Assembly: GCA_029259835.1 (NCBI GenBank) | Contig: JAJDEL010000671.1 | Location: forward strand, 1-5,703 | Direction of reading: 5' to 3' | DNA: 5,703 bases | From: Planctomicrobium sp. | GTDB taxonomy: Bacteria; Planctomycetota; Planctomycetia; Planctomycetales; Planctomycetaceae | Shown here: positions 1 through 4,970 of the stretch, one piece after another | How positions within the stretch are numbered: position 1 is the first letter of the stretch | How the letters are laid out: each line of letters opens with the position of its first letter | Translations under genes and position numbers: made by a program | The notes under the pieces: model-generated | Seen by the model: the letters and a program-made list of their open reading frames with translations, nothing else | Databases searched by the model: none | What the model was told of the DNA's origin: nothing

Positions 1-29
1 AATTTTCCTTCGGCTCTTTTACCTCCTTA
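1..29 (-). promoter_or_regulatory. Possible ribosome binding sites of a minus-strand gene starting beyond the left edge
   Basis: Read on the minus strand, positions 29-21 give TAAGGAGGT, a near-perfect Shine-Dalgarno match, and positions 10-5 give AAGGAA. No ATG, GTG or TTG follows at a workable distance inside the window. If either site is used, the start codon lies just left of position 1. The AAGGAA site would suit a start immediately outside. This is only a sequence match at the window edge and may be chance. Confidence 0.25.
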
Positions 30-94
30 CACAGACGAATCGAAGTAACATAGCTCTGGGCTGAGTGGCCTATTTCATTTCGCTTGTCACTTAA

Positions 95-355
95 CTCCAA
101 AGTTCACGCAGGCTGCGTGGGTGGTTCAAGACACAACCAAGCTTATCCAACCCGACGTTTGTCCGAATTGGTGATCGAGAAGCACTTTGGGGTGCGGAAT
201 CGGACGACATGTCTGAAGGCATCGAGCTGACAGGTTGCGTGCTTCCGAGGATGGCTGTCACGTTAACAGATGCTGGCAGCTTGGTCGGCATCTTCGGTTA
301 CAGTGTGCAAACATGGCGGCATATAACAATCCTTGACACGCAGGCCACCCCGTAG
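95..355 (+). pseudogene. Coding-like remnant with no start, stopped inside repeat copy 1
   Basis: One + frame is open from just after TAA (92-94) to TAG (353-355). From about 149 to 310 its codons show strong enrichment of G in the first position, a usual sign of real coding sequence, and the translation looks protein-like (for example FVRIGDREALWG, then MSEGIELTGCVLP). No ATG occurs before 209, which would leave only 48 residues. The stop codon lies in the loop and second arm of the first hairpin of repeat copy 1 (from 340), so the last five codons belong to the repeat. I infer a decayed gene fragment whose 3' end was replaced when the repeat arrived. I recognise no family. A genuine 48-residue gene from 209 is the alternative. 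The opposite strand is also open here, so confidence is limited. Confidence 0.33.
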
Positions 356-561
356 GGTGGCACAACCGAATTGTTCGGTTGGGTCGCGTAGCGACAAGAT
401 GAACGCACCATGAGCTTACTTTTCCTGGTAGACTTTCGACCAAAGGAGAGACTCACTGGACAAGAGTTCAATGATGACTTTGCCATCAGTTAAACATGAA
501 ATGCGAACGGCATAGCAACTTGTGCTGACAGCACCCGACCACCAAAAAGAGTGGACGGGCC
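340..561 (+). repeat. Direct repeat copy 1, a ~220-bp hairpin-array element
   Basis: This segment aligns by eye over its whole length with 2033-2248 in the same orientation. Both begin GCAGGCCACCCCGTAG and end GGACG(G/A)GCC. Hairpins seen: 344-361 (GCCACCC, loop CGTA, GGGTGGC); 363-381 (CAACCGAA, loop TTG, TTCGGTTG); 383-395 (GTCGC, loop GTA, GCGAC); 472-488 (TGATG/CATCA, 7-nt loop); 514-526 (AGCA/TGCT, 5-nt loop); 534-559 (CCCGaCCAC/GTGGaCGGG, one A-A mismatch). A further hairpin, 557-574, competes with the last one. No transposase gene and no clear target-site duplication is visible. It could be a non-autonomous mobile element, a REP-like hairpin array or a structured RNA. The strand given is that of the neighbouring genes; the true strand is unknown. 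Confidence 0.85.
410..493 (+). CDS. Doubtful 27-residue micro-ORF inside repeat copy 1
   Basis: ATG at 410 opens a frame starting MSLLFLVDFRPKERLTG and ending at TAA 491-493. The same start and first 17 codons occur in repeat copy 2 (2094-2147), where the next codon is TGA. Of the four differences across these 17 codons, three are synonymous (CTT/CTA, TTC/TTT, GAG/GAA) and one changes Arg to Gln. That fits weak selection for a peptide, but four differences are far too few to prove it. There is no convincing Shine-Dalgarno site. The ORF may simply ride on a sequence conserved for its structure. Confidence 0.15.
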   Translation: MSLLFLVDFRPKERLTGQEFNDDFAIS

Positions 562-803
562 ACCCAAGTGGCTCGGGTGTCTGACCACTGAGAATGAGAT
601 TTGCGGACCTGCTTTTGCAATCGAATGGGACGCAAATCAGACTCACTAGGTCACTGCCCGATGCTTTCAACTCAGGGAAAATTTACACATCGACGCTTTT
701 GAATTTTCTGGATTCGAAATTGCGACAATTTCACTTGCGTTTGGTCATCACCGTCAATCAAACTGTAATGAAAGACACAAGAAATCTCTAATCGAGGGCA
801 CCC
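562..803 (+). other. Spacer or leader upstream of the first membrane-protein gene, function unseen
   Basis: This 242-nt stretch separates repeat copy 1 from the start codon at 804. A 65-codon frame (594-791) lies in it, but its codons lack the first-position G bias of coding sequence and it has no ribosome site, so I do not call it a gene. One clean hairpin is visible at 716-732 (GAAATT, loop GCGAC, AATTTC). I see no confident -35/-10 promoter pair. The GAGGG at 794-798 belongs to the next gene as its ribosome binding site. Confidence 0.4.
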
Positions 804-1892
804 ATGGCGAACAGTACAGGCAATGATCGGCAGGAAAAGAACTTTACGGAACTATCGTTCATTTTACGCGTCCTTTCGTGGGCTGTGCTATTCGGCTTGG
901 TCTTGATTCTGACTATCGCGATCGGGCAACGCTCCTCTTCGATGGCATCTGTTGGATTCTCCTGCTCGCTTGCCGCGCTGCTTAGCGGCGGATTGACCGG
1001 TTTTCTATTCGGAATCCCAACCACAAAAGAATCCTCAGCTGAAGGTGACAGGATACAACATTCCTTGAGTAACAGCCTTGAGCAAGTTTCTGACTGGCTG
1101 ACAAAAATAATTTTAGGCGTCACTCTCACCCAACTTACGAAAATTCCGGAATCAATCGAGAGTATTGGATTATTCGTTGAACTGCGGCTCGGTGTCCCTT
1201 CAACTGCCCCAGTTATCGTTGGTTTTTTAGTGTACTTTGCGATTCTTGGATTCCTGATAGCGTACATTTACACGCGGATCGGGTACACACGACTACTGAT
1301 CTCTTCCGATTTGAGTACGGATGAGTTGCGTAATGACTTCCGGAAGAAAAAAGAAGAGATTGAAGCGAGACTTGTGTCAATGCAAATTGATCAAGAACAG
1401 GTGAAATCATTGGCTCTCGGGGCGTTAAAAGTTTCCTCTGATCGAGGTGAAGAAAATCGTCACGAAATAGATCCTGAGCTCGAGAAGCTTGCCGACGACT
1501 ACTTGGCGATCAACATAGAAGACGACAAGCAACGTGTTCTCGCAGAAGATCAATCTGCAAGGGAGATGGCAGATTTCGTAATCACCAAAGGAGTTTCCCG
1601 AGATCTACTCGCCAGTTCACACCATGAAGGCTTGGTACTGGCGCTTGCGGCGACGGTTCATGTTCTACCAGAACACGAAGATGTTACGAGGCTGCTCAGA
1701 GTTGCCGATGAAGTCTCTCGACAACATGTCAAGTATCGATTATTGCTTGCGTTTAGCCGGTTGATTGAACATGGAATGGTATCTAAAGAGGATGTTCCGA
1801 AACTTAAAAACCTCTTCAAGTCTTATAGGCACAAAGCCGACGGGCCACTTCTCAAACGATTGACGCACACAGAAGAACTGCTGAATGAGTGA
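804..1892 (+). CDS. Membrane protein with SLEQVSDWLTKI motif and large cytosolic helical tail
   Basis: This 362-residue inner-membrane protein is of unknown function. Hydrophobic segments lie at about residues 19-41, 50-71 and 135-157; a semi-hydrophobic stretch at 98-115 may be a re-entrant or fourth segment. The loop holds GFLFGIP (66-72) and SLEQVSDWLTKI (91-102), followed by ILGVTLTQLTKIP. From memory, this N-terminal module (FGIP, then N-x-LEQ-x-SDWLTK-x-x-x-G) recurs in uncharacterised bacterial membrane proteins with different cytosolic tails. Residues 174-205 are charged and probably coiled coil. Residues 225-362 are helical (for example MADFVITKGVSRDLL), possibly HEAT-like. GAGGG at 794-798 lies 5 nt before the ATG, which supports this start. 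The gene stands alone between the two repeat copies. A sensor or signalling role is inference only; the reading frame itself is secure. Confidence 0.9.
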   Translation: MANSTGNDRQEKNFTELSFILRVLSWAVLFGLVLILTIAIGQRSSSMASVGFSCSLAALLSGGLTGFLFGIPTTKESSAEGDRIQHSLSNSLEQVSDWLTKIILGVTLTQLTKIPESIESIGLFVELRLGVPSTAPVIVGFLVYFAILGFLIAYIYTRIGYTRLLISSDLSTDELRNDFRKKKEEIEARLVSMQIDQEQVKSLALGALKVSSDRGEENRHEIDPELEKLADDYLAINIEDDKQRVLAEDQSAREMADFVITKGVSRDLLASSHHEGLVLALAATVHVLPEHEDVTRLLRVADEVSRQHVKYRLLLAFSRLIEHGMVSKEDVPKLKNLFKSYRHKADGPLLKRLTHTEELLNE

Positions 1893-1897
1893 AGTTC

Positions 1898-1913
1898 CCC
1901 ACGTTATTGTGGG
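1898..1913 (+). terminator. Hairpin just after the membrane-protein stop codon
   Basis: CCCAC (1898-1902) and GTGGG (1909-1913) enclose a GTTATT loop, five bases after the TGA at 1890-1892. The position suits a transcript end or a 3'-protecting structure. No T-run follows, so it is not a standard intrinsic terminator. Confidence 0.3.
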
Positions 1914-1923
1914 CGCAGGTTTC

Positions 1924-1968
1924 GGGCTAGGTAACTTGCTCGAATTGGGCTAGGCTTTGGTAGCCTAG
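1924..1968 (+). repeat. Doubled GGGCTAGG plus a perfect 7-bp hairpin
   Basis: GGGCTAGG occurs at 1924-1931 and again at 1947-1954. The second copy forms the left arm of a perfect hairpin, CTAGGCT (1950-1956), loop TTGGT, AGCCTAG (1962-1968). A short T-rich patch (GTGTTTT, 1976-1981 region) starts about ten bases further on, so a weak terminator is possible. A protein-binding site is the alternative. It lies between the membrane-protein gene and repeat copy 2. Confidence 0.4.
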
Positions 1969-2032
1969 GGTAGAGTGTTTTCTGAGGCGATTATAGAAAA
2001 CCTCAATGGACTCGAAGTGGCTTCTGCGGACC

Positions 2033-2248
2033 GCAGGCCACCCCGTAGTGTGGCCCGTTCGGCTGGGTCGCGTAGCGACAAGATGATCTCACCATGAGCT
2101 TACTATTTCTGGTAGACTTTCAACCAAAGGAAAGACTCACTGGATGAAGAGGCCGATGACGACCTTTCCGTTGACGAAACAGAGAAAGCGAACGGTCGAG
2201 CATCTTGTGCTGGCAGCAACCAACCGCTCAAAAGAGAGCGGACGAGCC
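2033..2248 (+). repeat. Direct repeat copy 2, a ~220-bp hairpin-array element
   Basis: This is the second copy of the element at 340-561, in the same orientation. The first hairpin is kept in modified form (GGCCAC 2036-2041 with GTGGCC 2050-2055). The second hairpin of copy 1 is lost through a deletion of roughly seven bases. The third, GTCGC-GTA-GCGAC (2067-2079), is identical. The stem at 2157-2173 (TGACG/CGTTG, two G-T wobbles) replaces T-A of copy 1 with C-G at the matching pair. AGCA/TGCT (2199-2211) is kept. The last stem (CCGCTC 2224-2229, GAGCGG 2236-2241) replaces A-T with G-C and is two pairs longer. The pattern of paired changes argues that the fold matters. The copies have diverged clearly, so the duplication is not recent. 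Confidence 0.85.
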
Positions 2249-2491
2249 TTTCATACCCATCTGCGGTGGTAAGAGGCTTCAAGTAAAGCATCGGTCCACC
2301 AGGAGCCTCTTTCGACTGTGCTGCCCAGAAAGAAAATTTCTCTGGGTCACCCACGGCTACCCTTTTGTCAATTTGACGGTTAGGCTCGTGGAATGTTTTT
2401 CGGTGAGTCGGGATGGTTCCTAACGGTCAGCCGCTCGGTGACCTCAGTCGTCAAACAGTTAAGCTCAATCTTTATAAATCAGGAAAACTCG
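2249..2491 (+). promoter_or_regulatory. Hairpin-rich leader of the zinc-ribbon membrane-protein gene
   Basis: This 243-nt gap holds several inverted repeats: AGAGGCT (2272-2278) with AGCCTCT (2304-2310); CCCAGA..GAAA/TTTC..TCTGGG (2324-2346, about nine pairs with a 2-nt bulge); GGGTCACCC (2344-2352), which would compete with the previous stem; GTCAATTTGAC (2367-2377); and GGTCAgCC/GGTGACC (2425-2443). The ribosome site AGGA (2481-2484) follows. The two stems sharing 2344-2346 are mutually exclusive, which could allow a switch, but this is inference from eye-found pairings. No known riboswitch consensus is recognised and no promoter can be named with confidence. Confidence 0.3.
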
Positions 2492-2986
2492 ATGAGCAAT
2501 TTCGCCCCAGTGATCAAGTGCAAGAAGTGCGGAGGTACCTTTCAACCCGATCTGAAGACCAAGGGAAAATGGATCTGCCCAAATTGCCAGGCGAAGAATG
2601 CAAATCTAAAGCGTCATTATCGGTCAGTTGCAGATCTCATCATCCTCGGGTTGATTGCCACCGTCATCTTTATTCTCATTGGATTCAAGCAACGTGGGCT
2701 AGATTTTGGTCTCATTCTGACAGCAGCTCATGCTGTACTGCTCCTTGTCACAATCGTTTTTGTATACAAGTCGAAGGCACCGTGGGAGGATACAACAACG
2801 AAAACGTTGATATGGGTCGTGTTCGGTCTGGCATTGTCGTTTAATGTTTTCATTCCGTTGTTGACGATCGGCATTTTGAACATTCCCGTACTCGTGATCT
2901 ACACGATTATCTTCCCGTATCTATTCTGGTTGAACGCACAAGCCAACAAGTGCATTGTCACGTCGAGTGCCACTGGCGTGAATTGA
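2492..2986 (+). CDS. Zinc-ribbon plus four-helix membrane protein, hypothetical
   Basis: This is a 164-residue protein. Cys10-x2-Cys13 and Cys29-x2-Cys32 form a classic four-cysteine zinc ribbon at the cytosolic N-terminus (KCKKCGGTFQ, then WICPNCQ). About four hydrophobic segments follow, at residues 47-65, 72-92, 106-122 and 123-147. AGGA at 2481-2484, spaced 7 nt from the ATG, fixes the start; the same frame is open further upstream but has no better site. Bacterial proteins of this layout are common and mostly uncharacterised; the ribbon usually serves as a protein- or nucleic-acid-binding knob on a membrane anchor (family knowledge, not shown here). The WGR protein gene starts 29 nt after the stop, so co-transcription is likely. 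Substrate and role are unknown. Confidence 0.85.
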   Translation: MSNFAPVIKCKKCGGTFQPDLKTKGKWICPNCQAKNANLKRHYRSVADLIILGLIATVIFILIGFKQRGLDFGLILTAAHAVLLLVTIVFVYKSKAPWEDTTTKTLIWVVFGLALSFNVFIPLLTIGILNIPVLVIYTIIFPYLFWLNAQANKCIVTSSATGVN

Positions 2987-3015
2987 AACCGAAACCAAAC
3001 GAAAGTAACGATTCA

Positions 3016-3729
3016 ATGCTGACCGAGCGCTACTATTTCGACGATGGAAAATCTCGCAAATTTTGGTCGGTTGCGAATCGAGGAAAAACAGTTGTGACGA
3101 CATCCGGACGCTTAGGTGCGAAAGGGCGTGAGTCAAAGAAGGTCTACAGCACTCCGAAAGAAGCGAAAGCCGCTGTGAAAATCGCTGCGGATCAAAAAGT
3201 GGAGCGGGGGTACATTCGCGTCGATCCCAGTCAGCTCAAAATCAACCAAATTGAAGGAACACGCAAGGCAACCGAAAAGCAAGTTGCCAAGTTTGAAAAA
3301 CAAATCGGCGCACAACTTCCAGAAGAGTATCGAAGCTTTCTTCTTGCGAACAATGGTGGTCGTCCCGTGTCAGAGGGGATCAACGTGTTTGGGCACCCGT
3401 CGCCTTATGGCTACATTGCCCTTGTTGATCCACTGTACTCGCTACACTCAAAGGCTCCCCAGTATGCGAGCCTGCATGGCGCCATCGGCTCGGACTATTT
3501 CATCTTACCGCCTGGACATATTCCGATTGCCGACTCGGGTGGAAACTTAATCACGATTGACTTGAAGCAAAAGGTCGGCGTGATCTATTACTTTGATCAC
3601 GAAATGCCAGATGAAGATGACTTGGACGACGAAGATGTCACTCACTATACGCTGAAACACGCGATCCTGCTCGCTGGTTCCTTCGACGAACTACTGACCA
3701 GAATGGCAGTTCATCGTGACCCTGATTGA
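3016..3729 (+). CDS. WGR domain plus SMI1/KNR4 (SUKH) domain protein
   Basis: This is a 237-residue soluble protein with two recognisable domains. Residues about 4-67 match the WGR domain: KFWSV (15-19), SGRLGAKG (30-37) and VERGY (62-66). The signature Trp is Ser30 here, a known kind of variation. Residues about 82-230 match SMI1/KNR4 (SUKH): ATEKQVAKFEKQIG, then LPEEYRSFLLANNGG (101-115) and the later IPIADSGGNLITIDL (169-183) with VIYYFDHE. A very acidic stretch follows (198-207). WGR domains are known from PARPs and MolR-like bacterial proteins and bind nucleic acids in PARPs. SUKH domains serve widely as immunity proteins against polymorphic toxins. No toxin gene lies beside it, so an immunity role is unproven. 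ATG 3016 removes a 22-codon extension that overlaps the upstream gene. The ribosome site is weak, perhaps because of coupling to that gene. Confidence 0.9.
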   Translation: MLTERYYFDDGKSRKFWSVANRGKTVVTTSGRLGAKGRESKKVYSTPKEAKAAVKIAADQKVERGYIRVDPSQLKINQIEGTRKATEKQVAKFEKQIGAQLPEEYRSFLLANNGGRPVSEGINVFGHPSPYGYIALVDPLYSLHSKAPQYASLHGAIGSDYFILPPGHIPIADSGGNLITIDLKQKVGVIYYFDHEMPDEDDLDDEDVTHYTLKHAILLAGSFDELLTRMAVHRDPD

Positions 3730-3790
3730 TACGGACAGATAATTCGAAGCCCATTGAACTAAATTTCATCAGTGGGATCCACGCGCAGTA

Positions 3791-3813
3791 GAGGCGGAAT
3801 TGAATTTTGCCTC
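3791..3813 (+). terminator. Possible terminator hairpin after the WGR gene
   Basis: GAGGC (3791-3795) pairs with GCCTC (3809-3813). The interior can also pair through two G-T wobbles and AATT/AATT, giving a nearly continuous stem with a tiny loop. A T-rich stretch (ATCATTTATT) follows, but not a clean T-run. It lies 61 nt past the WGR gene stop and upstream of the next ribosome site, which fits separation of two transcripts. Confidence 0.3.
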
Positions 3814-3867
3814 ATCATTTATTCGCTGCCAGGATGGCCCACATTTTGTTTTCGCAAAGGAACCGCC

Positions 3868-4341
3868 ATGCAGTATTATTGCTCCATCACACTGATTTTG
3901 TGTCTCTTGTCAATTCAAACCTTCGCTGACGATGATGGCAAAGTCTCCCAGGCGAATCAGAATTCCAATGAGAATGCTGAATTCCAGTTCGATGGAGTTT
4001 GGAAACCGAAAGGCGCTATTCTAAGTGGCGTCTTTTTGCCGCCCGCTGTTCTTGAGACAATCACTCTCACGATCGAAAAAAAGAAATACGAGGTGACCGT
4101 CAAAGGCGAAGATCATTCCGACAAAGGCACATTTACTCTTGACGAGACAGTCACACCAAAGCGGATGACAATTAAAAGTGAATCCGGTCCCAATAAAGGC
4201 AAGACGTTTCTCGCGATTTACGAGATTAAGAATGCAAATGCGATGCGAGTCTGTTACGACCTGTCCGGTAAGGCGTTTCCTAAAGAGTTCAAGGCACCCA
4301 AAGACACAGAACTGTACCTCGTTGGATATCGCCGACAGTGA
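3868..4341 (+). CDS. Small exported protein resembling planctomycete TIGR03067 domain proteins
   Basis: This is a 157-residue protein with a signal peptide: a short N-terminus, a hydrophobic core from about residue 7 to 19, and likely cleavage after TFA (residue 20), before an acidic mature start. The mature part resembles TIGR03067, a family greatly expanded in planctomycetes: GVWKPKGAILSG near the start, YEVTVKG, KGTFTLDETVTPKRMTIK, a GKTFLAIYEI segment, then MRVCYDLSG, FPKEF and a final LVGYRR. That fits a small beta-rich, lipocalin-like exported domain; no enzyme activity is known for the family. AAGGA at 3857-3861, 6 nt before ATG 3868, sets the start; the longer open frame to 3772 lacks such a site and would bury the signal peptide. 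The single cysteine in the signal core is not in a good lipobox. Confidence 0.87.
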   Translation: MQYYCSITLILCLLSIQTFADDDGKVSQANQNSNENAEFQFDGVWKPKGAILSGVFLPPAVLETITLTIEKKKYEVTVKGEDHSDKGTFTLDETVTPKRMTIKSESGPNKGKTFLAIYEIKNANAMRVCYDLSGKAFPKEFKAPKDTELYLVGYRRQ

Positions 4342-4431
4342 AGTTGTGCGAGAGCCTGCTCGACGACTAAGAATTCGGACAATAGCCGGTCACGTTGAAG
4401 GGTCAACGCGAGGAGATTTTTAATTCAAATT

Positions 4432-4878
4432 TTGTCCGTCGTTACTTGCTGGTTATTCCTCTCTCCGTCTTTGTTCGCGCACCACGGTGCTTTTTACAAG
4501 TCGGTTTTCCGGGCTGTTCAGAAAGCTGATTTCGATGGTATTAAAGAATTGTTTTCGGAATCAGCTTGGAACGGAACAAAAGGGGAAATGTCAGGGCCAG
4601 AACTGCAGTCTCGGCTGAGGCGAGGTGAACTGATTCCACTTCGTTCTAGGTCAGTGACGTACCTGAATGAATATGCAAGTAGCGATGAGAAGAGATCGAA
4701 ATGCCTTGTGACATTTAAATTAAAATACGACGAGACTGAAAAGCCAGATGAGCAGATTTGGCTTCTCACCGAGCGAGTCGATTTCAAGATCTTCACGGAC
4801 ACGAAATCGTGGCAGATTGTGCGGATCGTAAATACGAAAAAAGAGGCAGAGTGCTTTCTGGGGAAGATACTACCGTAG
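4432..4878 (+). CDS. Small exported protein, NTF2-like candidate, start codon uncertain
   Basis: The frame ends at TAG 4876-4878 and encodes about 148 residues. The N-terminus is a signal peptide ending in SPSLFA before HHG. The mature part starts with a helix (FRAVQKADFDGIKELFSES), followed by strands KCLVTFKLKYD, EQIWLLTERVDFKIF and WQIVRIV; that order resembles NTF2/SnoaL-like folds, though this is fold-level inference only. No ATG or GTG is available. TTG 4432 is the only common start, but it gives a signal peptide without positive charge and lies 16 nt from AGGAG (4411-4415). ATT 4423 is spaced 7 nt from AGGAG. Codon 4411 (AGG) would need one base change to be ATG, giving an ideal RFLIQILS signal start with GAAGGG upstream. 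The gene may therefore use a rare start or be recently damaged. Confidence 0.7.
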   Translation: MSVVTCWLFLSPSLFAHHGAFYKSVFRAVQKADFDGIKELFSESAWNGTKGEMSGPELQSRLRRGELIPLRSRSVTYLNEYASSDEKRSKCLVTFKLKYDETEKPDEQIWLLTERVDFKIFTDTKSWQIVRIVNTKKEAECFLGKILP

Positions 4879-4881
4879 TAT
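4867..4881 (+). repeat. Palindrome spanning the stop codon
   Basis: ATACTAC (4867-4873), a single C, then GTAGTAT (4875-4881) form a perfect 7-bp inverted repeat containing the TAG stop at 4876-4878. With a one-base centre it is better suited to a protein-binding site than to a tight RNA hairpin. It has no following T-run. It may be chance. Confidence 0.35.
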
Positions 4882-4970
4882 GATTCGCTGGCCGACAGCA
4901 TGTTTCACAATATGCGTGAAATGAAAGCAGAACATTCACTTTGAATCGAAAGTTGAGGGGAATTCAGCCT

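Noticed and set aside
594..791. 65-codon + strand frame just before the membrane-protein gene
   Set aside because: Its codons lack first-position G bias, it has no ribosome site, and the peptide resembles no family. It is more likely a chance frame in the leader.
788..1267. 159-codon minus-strand frame opposite the membrane-protein gene
   Set aside because: It is antisense to a well-supported coding frame with a clear membrane pattern, and its translation is serine/proline-rich with no domain signal.
340..2248. Insertion sequence or composite transposon bounded by the repeats
   Set aside because: The repeats are direct and carry no transposase, and neither copy shows terminal inverted repeats or a target duplication. 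Mobility stays a hypothesis.
416..2354. Two minus-strand frames (416-670 and 2103-2354) with similar ends, ESLLWSKVYQEK and ESFLWLKVYQK
   Set aside because: The likeness comes from the repeat itself. Beyond the repeat the two peptides are unrelated, and the ends differ in length, so they are not homologous genes.
340..2390. Integron attC sites (GTTAGGC at about 2380 fits the core consensus)
   Set aside because: No matching inverse core site lies at a suitable distance, the repeats do not end in RYYYAAC/GTTRRRY, and no integrase is present.
2450..2478. Promoter with TATAAA at 2473-2478
   Set aside because: The -35 match is weak, and a transcript starting about 2485 would lack the AGGA ribosome site used by the gene at 2492.
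2413..2844. 143-codon + frame overlapping the zinc-ribbon gene
   Set aside because: It is an out-of-frame shadow; the alternative frame holds the four-cysteine ribbon, membrane segments and a properly spaced ribosome site.
4518..4901. 127-codon minus-strand frame opposite the NTF2-like candidate
   Set aside because: The + frame has a signal peptide and strand/helix pattern; the minus frame is serine-rich and has no support.
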